The translations under genes were made by a program, and so were the position numbers. From Bacillota bacterium (GTDB lineage Bacteria; Bacillota; Clostridia; Lachnospirales; Bianqueaceae), in the NCBI GenBank assembly GCA_017442535.1, contig JAFRZL010000010.1, positions 1 to 64,000 on the forward strand: a DNA stretch of 64,000 nt, in the 5' to 3' direction. The notes under the pieces are model-generated. The model did no database searches and had not been told where the DNA came from. It saw only the letters and a program-made list of their open reading frames with translations. Shown here piece after piece: positions 28,279-34,914 of the stretch; positions within the stretch are counted from its first letter, which is position 1; each line of letters begins with the position of its first letter.

Positions 28279-28618
28279 TGTCATCATCCGCCTTTTTGAG
28301 TAAATGAAAACGATCCGCAAGCCTCCTGACCGACTCCTCCAACAGGGTGCTCTTACAGCCGATCGCGGGATTGCGTGCGATAATTACGATATCATATCCT
28401 GTATGCAGATTATGCTGCTGTAAACGATACGCTTCTTTGATGATCCTTTTCAGCCGGTTGCGAGTCACCGCGTTGCCGTTACGCTTACTCACAGTGATTC
28501 CCAGCCGGTTCATTTCGAGTCCGTTGGGGCATACGTACATAACCATATAGCGGTCCGACCGCGACCGCCCATTGGCGTAGATATAACGGAACTGTTGATT
28601 ATTGAATGACGGGATCAT
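28271..28618 (-). CDS. rnpA: Ribonuclease P protein component
   Basis: A 115-residue basic protein that helps the RNase P RNA process tRNA 5' ends. The RNR motif is in [18 protein letters not shown], and the N-terminal [10 protein letters not shown] and [11 protein letters not shown] stretches fit the family. It starts 12 bp after the rpmH stop, with a weak ribosome site, consistent with coupling in the rpmH operon. Confidence 0.94.
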   Translation of the reverse strand: MIPSFNNQQFRYIYANGRSRSDRYMVMYVCPNGLEMNRLGITVSKRNGNAVTRNRLKRIIKEAYRLQQHNLHTGYDIVIIARNPAIGCKSTLLEESVRRLADRFHLLKKADDDNG

Positions 28619-28630
28619 ACGAACGCCTGA

Positions 28631-28765
28631 TTAAGCGGTCAGAACCTTGCGGCCCTTCGCTCTCCTTCTGGACAGAACCTTGCGGCCGTTAGCGGTCGCC
28701 ATTCTCTTCATAAAGCCATGCTCTCTCTTGCGCTGCTTGGTCTTGGGATTATAAGTCTGATTCAC
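28631..28765 (-). CDS. rpmH: 50S ribosomal protein L34
   Basis: A 44-residue protein, exactly family length, read as [18 protein letters not shown]..., then [20 protein letters not shown]. The start codon is GTG at 28763-28765, 8 nt after a perfect AGGAGGT. It leads the operon rpmH-rnpA-yidD-yidC-khpB, with promoter at 28867-28895. Confidence 0.95.
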   Translation of the reverse strand: MNQTYNPKTKQRKREHGFMKRMATANGRKVLSRRRAKGRKVLTA

Positions 28766-28866
28766 GGATGTACACCTCCTTTGATTCTCTCTGATCGGTC
28801 GCGGGTCGAAAAAGGTTCCCGCGGATGCCGGTTATCCGGCTACAAATGAAAATAGAGCACCATACA

Positions 28867-28895
28867 ATTATAGTGAATGAAGCGCTTTTCGTCAA
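28867..28895 (-). promoter_or_regulatory. rpmH operon promoter
   Basis: Minus strand TTGACG (28890-28895), 17-nt spacer, TATAAT (28867-28872). The leader to the GTG start is about 95 nt and holds two short GC-rich inverted repeats (GCCGG/CCGGC and GCGGG/CCCGC), which could form hairpins. Confidence 0.88.
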
Positions 28896-28913
28896 GCTTT
28901 TTTTCTGCCGCGC

Positions 28914-28948
28914 GCAAAAAAAGTCCATTCCGTGCACCGGAATGGACT
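28914..28948 (-). terminator. Intrinsic terminator after the small lipoprotein gene
   Basis: Minus strand AGTCCATTCC (28939-28948) pairs with GGAATGGACT (28922-28931), followed by seven T residues. It lies 23 bp after the restored stop codon of the frameshifted lipoprotein. Confidence 0.88.
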
Positions 28949-28970
28949 ATAAAACGGTTCTGCTGGCAGA

Positions 28971-29212
28971 TTATCCCCGGGTAGAGGTGCCAAGAATACC
29001 TTTTCGCTCTCCATTGACGTAATATGTCGTAAGGATCTGCTGCGCATTCCGGTTTCCCGCAGAGGCGGCCGGAAACGCTCATCGTTCAGTTGCTCCTTCT
29101 GCGTCTCTGATAGATGGCTTTCATAATTGACCGAATTATCTGGGCCTATGGTGCAAGAGATAAGAAAAAGGAAGAATATCGAAATCAGCAAAATGACTTT
29201 TGCTTTTCTCAT
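28971..29212 (-). pseudogene. Small lipoprotein gene with a single-base frameshift
   Basis: From the ATG at 29212 the protein begins MRKAKVILLISIFFLFLISC, a lipoprotein signal with Cys in lipobox position, then about 35 polar residues. Near 29047-29052 (GGAAT on the coding strand) the frame seems to lose one base: in the shifted frame the protein would continue NAQQILTTYYVNGERKGIL and stop at 28971, just before a terminator. The 242-nt length is one base short of 81 codons. Without the shift the frame runs 112 residues through the terminator, ending in atypical Arg-rich sequence. It may be a real pseudogene, a sequencing error, or programmed shifting. GGAG lies 8 nt before the ATG. Function unknown. 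Confidence 0.6.
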
Positions 29213-29222
29213 CACTAGTCTC

Positions 29223-29288
29223 CTATCCATAAACGACCATCACCATGGCCGCAATCAAAACCATACACTTTTTCCAAATACGTTTCAT
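29223..29288 (-). CDS. 21-residue hydrophobic peptide
   Basis: The sequence MKRIWKKCMVLIAAMVMVVYG is read from an ATG at 29288 with GGAGGA just upstream (spacing about 6). A basic N-terminus followed by a hydrophobic stretch suggests a single membrane helix. Its stop TAG forms part of the ribosome site of the lipoprotein gene 10 bp downstream, so the two would be coupled. Too short for family assignment. It could be a leader peptide, a membrane micropeptide, a toxin-like peptide, or a remnant signal sequence. Confidence 0.55.
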   Translation of the reverse strand: MKRIWKKCMVLIAAMVMVVYG

Positions 29289-29345
29289 AATGATTCCTCC
29301 ATTATTCAATGCTTTTGAAAAAAGGATACTCCTTATCCCGCATTT

Positions 29346-29372
29346 TTTATACACTTTTCCATCTTTTGTCAA
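29346..29372 (-). promoter_or_regulatory. Candidate promoter for the peptide/lipoprotein unit
   Basis: Minus strand perfect TTGACA (29367-29372) and TATAAA (29346-29351), but the spacer is only 15 nt, shorter than ideal. It lies 58 bp before the peptide gene. Confidence 0.45.
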
Positions 29373-29381
29373 TATAATTGC

Positions 29382-29415
29382 TAAAAAAATTAAAACCTTC
29401 CATGCGGAAGGTTTT
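29382..29415 (-). terminator. Intrinsic terminator after the PL2-like gene
   Basis: AAAACCTTCC (minus strand, 29406-29415) pairs with GGAAGGTTTT (29392-29401) around a 4-nt loop, followed by ATTTTTTTAG. Confidence 0.9.
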
Positions 29416-29432
29416 ATGTAAATCTCAACTTC

Positions 29433-30977
29433 TCAATACACCGCAAACGGAATTTCCTCAAATTTACCTTCTGCAGTCGCCTGGACGGCCAGTACGCAAA
29501 GTGGATCCTGGCTGTCGACGCTGATGCCGTCCGCACTGTGGCGATAGCCCGCCGCCAGGGGCATATTGGTAAAATATCCTTTGTCCGTACCGGTCGCAAC
29601 CAGGTTGTCTGCCATGCGCTCCGCAAGCTTCAGATAATCGCCTCCAAGCTTATGATACGTCTCAAGCACCGCCATGATTGCGGCTCCGTCTGCACAATCC
29701 GTCTCCATATTCAGCTTTGCGCCGGATCCGTCGATCGCGCCCAGCTCACCCAGACCCAGACCCTTTGCGATCTGACAAGCCGTCTGCCACAATACCGCAT
29801 CCCCTGCCAGCAGCGCAATCTTGACATAGGCCAGCAGGAACCGCCCATTCGCCGCAAAGGGAACAAAACGCGACCCATTCCCATAATAGCCCGGACGCTT
29901 CGGCACAAAACCTGTCAAATCCTGGCCATCCGCCAGCATTGGTCTGAACTGGTTAGTCTCCTGCATATAAGCATAATGTGCATACGCACGCAGATTTTCC
30001 GCCACCGTCTCCAGCATATGCTCCGCCTGCGGCACGCCGCTCTGCACAAAATACGCCACGATCTGCGGATTCAGGCCATAAATCGTATTCGCTTGTTCCC
30101 TCAGCAGCATGTTCGCTTCGAGCGCGTGCTCACCCATCTCCGGCCCCAGCTGCCGCTTCGCCCGGTCCCCGTAGAAAGAGAGAGTGATCGTATCATCATC
30201 CGTCTCCATCCGCTTCATCGCCTGCGAGAACTGGTAGACGCCCAGCTTCGTCTCCGGATTCCGGCACATCATATAGATGTCAAAGAGCTTCGCACCCCAT
30301 TTCAGCGCCCCCGGATCCCCGGTATGGTTATACAAACTCAAAGCTGCAAACATCAGATCATTCCCCGTATTCAGGAAAGACAACCCCTTACGCGGCTCAA
30401 AAGGCTCAATCTCACGGTACGGATGATCCCAGACCTCATCCAGTGAATAATCATTGTCCTGACTGTGCCGCCCCAGCTCGAAATTATCCCAGCTGTAAAT
30501 GTGGTAATTCCAGAACGCCTTGACAAATTTCTCCGCCGCCTGCTCATCCGCCTCAAACATCAGATCGTAGTAGGGGAAGTCATTCTTGAGCTCATGAACC
30601 TTTCCCTTCTCACCATTATCCTGCAGCGTCAGCAAATCGATATAATGATGCCCTCCCCACTGCAGCAGCCCGTTCGGCAGCACCAGATGATCAAAATGGT
30701 AGCGGTACATTGCCCGCGCTCTCTCATAATACGCCTCGTCACCCGTAAGCCTCGACAAAAGCACCATCGCCCTCAGCAGGTTCTGCTGATGCGACAAATC
30801 GCTGCTCACTACCAAATCATCCCCGTATACGGGCTTCATTTCCGGCGGCTCATTCGTCTGCAGACTAATAAAATCCGCCACCAGCGGCGTTGCCGGTTCA
30901 CGGTAATGATCCCCCGCGTACTCCAGCACCTGATCCACATGCCGCTTCACCGCACTCAAATTACTTTCCAAAGACAT
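29433..30977 (-). CDS. Alpha-barrel glycan-active protein, possibly PL2-like pectate lyase
   Basis: A 514-residue protein without signal peptide, so cytoplasmic. It is mostly helical with many Trp/Tyr/His residues. The block FWNYHIYSWDNFELGRHSQ and the preceding LKNDFPYYDLMFEAD recall pectate lyase family 2 and related (alpha/alpha)-barrel enzymes; I recognise this only from general likeness. PL2 enzymes cleave short oligogalacturonides inside the cell or periplasm. The CE8 and GH78 genes in the window support pectin use. AGGAGGGG precedes the ATG. The gene starts 72 bp downstream of the ten-unit palindrome array, which may regulate it. Terminated at 29382-29415. Confidence 0.5.
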   Translation of the reverse strand: MSLESNLSAVKRHVDQVLEYAGDHYREPATPLVADFISLQTNEPPEMKPVYGDDLVVSSDLSHQQNLLRAMVLLSRLTGDEAYYERARAMYRYHFDHLVLPNGLLQWGGHHYIDLLTLQDNGEKGKVHELKNDFPYYDLMFEADEQAAEKFVKAFWNYHIYSWDNFELGRHSQDNDYSLDEVWDHPYREIEPFEPRKGLSFLNTGNDLMFAALSLYNHTGDPGALKWGAKLFDIYMMCRNPETKLGVYQFSQAMKRMETDDDTITLSFYGDRAKRQLGPEMGEHALEANMLLREQANTIYGLNPQIVAYFVQSGVPQAEHMLETVAENLRAYAHYAYMQETNQFRPMLADGQDLTGFVPKRPGYYGNGSRFVPFAANGRFLLAYVKIALLAGDAVLWQTACQIAKGLGLGELGAIDGSGAKLNMETDCADGAAIMAVLETYHKLGGDYLKLAERMADNLVATGTDKGYFTNMPLAAGYRHSADGISVDSQDPLCVLAVQATAEGKFEEIPFAVY

Positions 30978-31048
30978 AACTGACCCCTCCTGTATTTTAT
31001 TGATTTGTCTAAACAGTTTCCGTTAAAATAGACTTTCCCGGGGACCTG

Positions 31049-31361
31049 CTATGCGCGTGCATAGGGTTTGCCGGGATTATCTATGCACGTGCATAGGGTT
31101 TGCCGGGGATATCTATGCACGTGCATAGTGTTTGCCGGGATTGTCTATGCATGTGCATAGGGTTTGCCAGGATTATCTATGCACGTGCATAGGGTTTGCC
31201 GGGGATGTCTATGCACGTGCATAGCGTTTGCCGGGATTGTCTATGCACGTGCATAGCGTTTGCCAGGATTGGCTATGCACGTGCATAGCGTTTGCCGGAG
31301 ATGTCTATGCACGTGCATAGCGTTTGCCAGGATTGGCTATGCACGTGCATAGCGTTTGCCC
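31049..31361. repeat. Ten tandem copies of a 16-bp palindrome, exact 32-bp period
   Basis: CTATGCACGTGCATAG occurs at 31049, 31081, 31113, 31145, 31177, 31209, 31241, 31273, 31305 and 31337, always 32 bp apart. Copy 1 (GCGCGTGC) and copy 4 (GCATGTGC) have one change each. The 16-bp spacers are also similar: N-GTTTGCC followed by a variable GGGATTAT/GGGGATGT/AGGATTGG type. The last spacer keeps only CGTTTGCC. The last units repeat as 64-bp pairs, a sign of recent duplication. The period is about three helical turns, so all palindromes face the same side. It is not coding (period not divisible by 3) and not CRISPR (spacers conserved). Confidence 0.97.
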
Positions 31362-31467
31362 AGACGCGATACACCGGGGACGCAGAACCTCCATGCATAA
31401 TCTTATTATCACATGAACCTGCAACCTGTTGTTTCCCGCTCAGCCGTCCCCATCACAACCAGCTAAG
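31362..31467. other. Intergenic stretch without recognisable feature
   Basis: Between the array and the hairpin element. I see no gene, promoter or repeat here that I can support. Confidence 0.5.
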
Positions 31468-31541
31468 CTCCCGTGTCTCCTTTTGCGGAACCCTTTGCGC
31501 GAAGCGCAATCGGGTGAAGCAAAAGTGGGCCCGGGAGCGCT
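31468..31541. repeat. Large hairpin element A (REP/MITE-like)
   Basis: Outer arms GCTCCCG (31468-) and CGGGAGC (to 31539) enclose CCTTTTGC/GCAAAAG, and the centre holds TTTGCGCGAAGCGCAAT, itself a hairpin. It touches the stop codon of the HD gene. There is no T tract, so it is not a classic terminator. It resembles element B at 63096-63167 in size, layout and the CCCGTGTC end. Confidence 0.65.
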
Positions 31542-32116
31542 TAATTTAATTCATCCAGCGTCAATCCGAAGCTTGGCTCGAATTTTTCCATGAAATAGCC
31601 GACCGCGGGGATGTTCATACGCTCGATTTCGGCAAGAATCGAGGCTTTGGCCTGCTTGAATTCCAGATTGCCGGTCTTTAATTCTTCCACGCATTTGAGG
31701 TAGGCGCAGATTTTGTCGGCGGCTTTGACCAGGCGGTATTCTTCATCGGTGTGGCCGATGATCAGCTCTTCGTAGTCCGGACGCAGTTCCTCGGGAATCA
31801 TGCCCAGGAGCTTTTCGTCAGCGATCCGCTCGATTTCTTTATAGGCGGTTTTGATTTTGGGATTATAGTACTTGATCGGGGTGGACAGATCGCCCGTCAG
31901 CACCTCCGAAGTTTCATGATATACGGCGATGGCCATAATGTGCTCCGCGTCGACTCCTCCGCCATAGATCCGGTTGGTGATCAGGGCCAGCGCGTGGGCG
32001 ATCATCGCGACCTGCAGGCTATGCTCCTGAATATTCTCTTCTTTATCGTTATTCATCAGGCCCCAGCGCTTGATATGCTTCATACGGGCCATGTAAGCGA
32101 AAAAATGATACTTCAT
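31541..32116 (-). CDS. HD domain 5'-deoxynucleotidase, YfbR-like
   Basis: A 191-residue HD-superfamily phosphohydrolase. It starts with FAYMARMKHIKRWGLM, has NIQEHSLQVAMIAHAL (first metal His), AVYHETSEVLTGDLSTPIKYYN (His and Glu/Asp pair) and a late VKAADKICAYLKC with the last Asp. This matches YfbR, which dephosphorylates deoxynucleoside 5'-monophosphates. It overlaps the recF stop by ATGA, so it is translated with the dnaA-dnaN-recF group. gyrB is more usual at this place. Confidence 0.88.
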   Translation of the reverse strand: MKYHFFAYMARMKHIKRWGLMNNDKEENIQEHSLQVAMIAHALALITNRIYGGGVDAEHIMAIAVYHETSEVLTGDLSTPIKYYNPKIKTAYKEIERIADEKLLGMIPEELRPDYEELIIGHTDEEYRLVKAADKICAYLKCVEELKTGNLEFKQAKASILAEIERMNIPAVGYFMEKFEPSFGLTLDELN

Positions 32117-33240
32117 ATGGTTATTGTTCCTTCCTCAACCTTAAAAACTCGCGCATTCTGCATGCGGCGGATACTGTCTTCCACGCCGGTACAGGTAATG
32201 ATTGTCTGATGTTTCTCGATGCTTTGGACCAGGAAACGCTGACGGCTCTCGTCCAGTTCACTCATCACGTCATCCAGGAGCAGCACGGGGGAAGTACCGG
32301 TCTCTTTCTCCATCATCTCGACTTCGGCAAGCTTCATGGAGAGGGCAGCCGTGCGCTTCTGTCCCTGTGAACCATAGGTACGCACGTCGATCCCGTTGAT
32401 GTGGATACCGATATCATCACGGTGCGGCCCGACGGACGTGGAACCCTGCTTCAGATCCGATTCAAAACTGTCCGCGAGCTTATGGATCATCATTTCCCGA
32501 TTGTCCGCCACATTCATTTCATACGTAAATCGGATTTCCTCTGACGCACCCGAGATCTGCGAATGGATCACCGGCGCTAGCGTCCCGAGCTTTTCCAGAA
32601 ATACCCGGCGCCTTGCGATCAGCCGGCAGGCAAAATCCGCAAACTGGTCATCATAGACTTCCACCAGTGTCCGGTCCACCTGGGACGGCACCCCTTTGGC
32701 GGCTTTGACCAGTTCTTTCAGCAACTGGTTACGCTGGCGCAGCACAATCTGGTATTGCTGCAGATAATGCAGATAGACCTTGTCCACCTGGCAGATCTCC
32801 ATATCCATGAAACGCCGGCGCCGCGAAGGGCCTTCCTTGATCAGTCCAAGATCCTCCGGAGAAAAAAGCACCGTCCGGATGCAGCCGAAAAGATCATTGA
32901 TTTTCTGCACGGGTACGCGGTTGATCGCCGCTGATTTACTGCCATTACGCCGCAGATGCAGCTCCACACTGTCCGAACGGGGTTTCGCGCCGGGCCGCAG
33001 CATCTCATTCTCATTATGAAAAATGAGCTTAATAAATGCATCCGATGTTCCCATCCGGATGCATTCCCGGTCATATGAAGTCCGGTGAGAGCGGCCGGTG
33101 GAGCAGTAACCGATGGCTTCGAGCAAATTGGTTTTGCCCTGGGCATTGCGGCCCATCAAAACATTGACACCCGGTTCCAGCTCCAGCTCCAGCTTCTCAT
33201 AATTGCGGAAATCCCGCAGTTCGATTTTCTCAATAATCAA
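32113..33240 (-). CDS. recF: DNA replication and repair protein RecF
   Basis: A 375-residue SMC-like ATPase that loads RecA at gapped DNA. Walker A is GRNAQGKTNLLEAIGYCSTGRSHR, the signature region lies near TYGSQGQKRTAALSMKLAE, and Walker B is VLLLDDVMSELDESR. The start codon is TTG at 33240, overlapping the TGA of the S4 gene (TTGA). AGGTGG lies just upstream. Order dnaA-dnaN-S4-recF is the normal Firmicute one. Confidence 0.95.
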   Translation of the reverse strand: MIIEKIELRDFRNYEKLELELEPGVNVLMGRNAQGKTNLLEAIGYCSTGRSHRTSYDRECIRMGTSDAFIKLIFHNENEMLRPGAKPRSDSVELHLRRNGSKSAAINRVPVQKINDLFGCIRTVLFSPEDLGLIKEGPSRRRRFMDMEICQVDKVYLHYLQQYQIVLRQRNQLLKELVKAAKGVPSQVDRTLVEVYDDQFADFACRLIARRRVFLEKLGTLAPVIHSQISGASEEIRFTYEMNVADNREMMIHKLADSFESDLKQGSTSVGPHRDDIGIHINGIDVRTYGSQGQKRTAALSMKLAEVEMMEKETGTSPVLLLDDVMSELDESRQRFLVQSIEKHQTIITCTGVEDSIRRMQNARVFKVEEGTITI

Positions 33241-33452
33241 GATACCACCTGAATCCGATAGGACTCTCCGTCCACACTGACCACATCACCGTCATACAGC
33301 TTCTTGCGGATCTCGGAAGCGACCTGACCGTTAACCTGCACACGGCCTTCCTCGATCAAAAACTTGGCCTCTCCGCCCGTGGCCGCCAGATCTTCCTTCT
33401 TGAGCCACTGGTTCAGCTTGATAAATTCGCCTGTGATCTGACTTTCCTGCAT
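33237..33452 (-). CDS. yaaA: S4 domain RNA-binding protein (YaaA/RlbA)
   Basis: A 71-residue protein with a single S4 RNA-binding fold: LNQWLKKEDLAATGGEAKFLIEEGRVQVNGQ. It is found between dnaN and recF in most Firmicutes and linked to ribosome assembly in Bacillus. AAAGGAG precedes the ATG. Confidence 0.9.
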   Translation of the reverse strand: MQESQITGEFIKLNQWLKKEDLAATGGEAKFLIEEGRVQVNGQVASEIRKKLYDGDVVSVDGESYRIQVVS

Positions 33453-33465
33453 TTTGAGATCTCCT

Positions 33466-34569
33466 TTAGTTCAGACGGATGGGCAGGATAAAGTACTTAT
33501 AATCCTCGCCGCTCGCGCTCTGGATAATGCAGGGCGACAGCGAAGACGAATACAGAATGCAGACCGTATCATCATCGATCGCGCGGAGCGCGTCCATATA
33601 ATATTTCGGATTGAAGGCCGTAACCATACCCTCGCCGTCCAGACGGATCGGCACTTCTTCGTAGGCGCTTCCGGCTTCGGTATTGGAGGTGATGACGATC
33701 TTGTCCGTACGGATATCGAAGCGTACCGGACTGTTCTTGCCTTCCTTGGAAATCAGGGCCGCACGGTCGATGCTGTCAAGCAGATTCTTCTTATCCACCA
33801 GTGCGCGCGTGCTGAAGCTGATGCTGAGATTCCTCTCATAATTCAGGAACTCACCTTCCAGCAGGCGGCTGACCAGCAGCGTATCATCCATCTTGAACAG
33901 AATATGACGTCCGGTAAAGGTCACATTCATCAGCGCGTCTTCCTCACTGGACAGAATCTTGACCAGTTCGTTCAGAGCCTTGCCGGGAACTGTCATCTTA
34001 AAGCGCTTGTCGCCGGAAATATCGGTCCGCTGCATGGAGATGCGGAAACCGTCCACCGCGACGATGTACAGATAACCGTCACGCACATCGATCAGCTCAC
34101 CGGTCAGCACCGGACGGCCCGAATCTTCCTGCGCGATCGAGAAAATCGTCTTCTGAACCATCTGACGGAATTCATTCTGCGGCAGAACCATCTGATTCTC
34201 ACTCTGCACCTCGGGCAGCAGCGGGAAATCCGCGCCTCTCTGTCCGGGAATATTGAACTTGGACTTACCGCTTGTGATGGTAATATTATCCTTGTCGTCA
34301 GAGTCGATGATGACCTCATCCTCCGGCAGACGGCGGATGATCTCGGAGAAGATCTTCGCATTCACGGCAACGCTGCCTTCCTTACGGACGGTCGCGGCCG
34401 AAGTGCAATAGACGCCAAGTTCCAGATCATTACCGGTCAGCGAGAACACACCGTTCTCCGCCTTAAGCAGAATACACTGCAGAATCGGCATAGTCGTCTT
34501 CTGCGAAACCGCACGGATGACCGTATTCACGCTCTTGATCAGGGAATTCTTGTTACAGATGATATTCAT
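33466..34569 (-). CDS. dnaN: DNA polymerase III sliding clamp beta subunit
   Basis: A 367-residue three-domain clamp. The N-terminus MNIICNKNSLIKSVNTVIRAV, the central GRPVLTGELIDV and the terminal YKYFILPIRLN, the last being the peptide-binding rim, are typical. AAGGAGG lies 6 nt before the ATG. A promoter overlapping a DnaA box lies upstream (34839-34867). Confidence 0.96.
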   Translation of the reverse strand: MNIICNKNSLIKSVNTVIRAVSQKTTMPILQCILLKAENGVFSLTGNDLELGVYCTSAATVRKEGSVAVNAKIFSEIIRRLPEDEVIIDSDDKDNITITSGKSKFNIPGQRGADFPLLPEVQSENQMVLPQNEFRQMVQKTIFSIAQEDSGRPVLTGELIDVRDGYLYIVAVDGFRISMQRTDISGDKRFKMTVPGKALNELVKILSSEEDALMNVTFTGRHILFKMDDTLLVSRLLEGEFLNYERNLSISFSTRALVDKKNLLDSIDRAALISKEGKNSPVRFDIRTDKIVITSNTEAGSAYEEVPIRLDGEGMVTAFNPKYYMDALRAIDDDTVCILYSSSLSPCIIQSASGEDYKYFILPIRLN

Positions 34570-34599
34570 GGTACTGCCTCCTTGGAAATTTTGCGCGGA

Positions 34600-34662
34600 T
34601 GCGTAAAGGAATAGATAAGAATTATTGAATATAGTAGTAATAGTAGTAGGGGGTGTGGATTT
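34600..34662 (-). other. Origin unwinding element: DnaA-trio with flanking DnaA box
   Basis: On the dnaA-sense (minus) strand a DnaA box variant AAATCCACA (34654-34662) is followed by a short C-rich stretch and then TACTACTATTACTACTA (34632-34649), six consecutive trinucleotides that read TAG TAG TAA TAG TAG TAG on the other strand. An AT-rich tract (about 34605-34631) follows toward dnaN. This box/GC/trio/AT order is the basal unwinding layout described for Bacillus subtilis, also between dnaA and dnaN. Confidence 0.8.
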
Positions 34663-34745
34663 GGGGAAATGCCCTTCAGATGGCTTGGATAAGCCAAAAA
34701 CTGCTGTTGAAAATGCGGTGGAAAGTGACGGGATAAAGCGGCTGA

Positions 34746-34763
34746 TTATCCACGCTGTCCACA
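34746..34763 (+). promoter_or_regulatory. Two adjacent DnaA boxes
   Basis: TTATCCACG (34746-34754) directly followed by CTGTCCACA (34755-34763), one and two changes from TTATCCACA. Confidence 0.7.
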
Positions 34764-34838
34764 GAGAAGATTGACGGCAGGACTGTCCGTTGTCCGGTCT
34801 CCCAAGAATTAAGGGAAAACGTTCTATCGATTTCCACC

Positions 34839-34895
34839 ATTATACACTATAATTCACCAACTGTCCACAATTATTTTAGTGGACAATGTGGATAA
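34839..34895 (-). promoter_or_regulatory. dnaN promoter overlapping DnaA boxes
   Basis: Minus strand TGGACA (34862-34867), 17-nt spacer and TATAAT (34839-34844). The -35 lies inside the DnaA-box-like CTGTCCACA (34861-34869), and a perfect TGTGGATAA box is at 34887-34895. DnaA could therefore repress or tune dnaN. Confidence 0.7.
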
Positions 34896-34914
34896 GTGAA
34901 GAATTTCAGGATGA

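Noticed and set aside
28892..29230. 112-residue lipoprotein frame
   Set aside because: It reads through a strong terminator and ends in Arg-rich sequence; the frameshifted shorter version is more likely.
31049..31361. CRISPR array
   Set aside because: The 16-bp spacers are near-identical to one another and no cas gene is present; this is a tandem repeat.
31292..31549. 85-residue open frame across the array end
   Set aside because: It crosses a non-triplet repeat and a hairpin and has no ribosome site.
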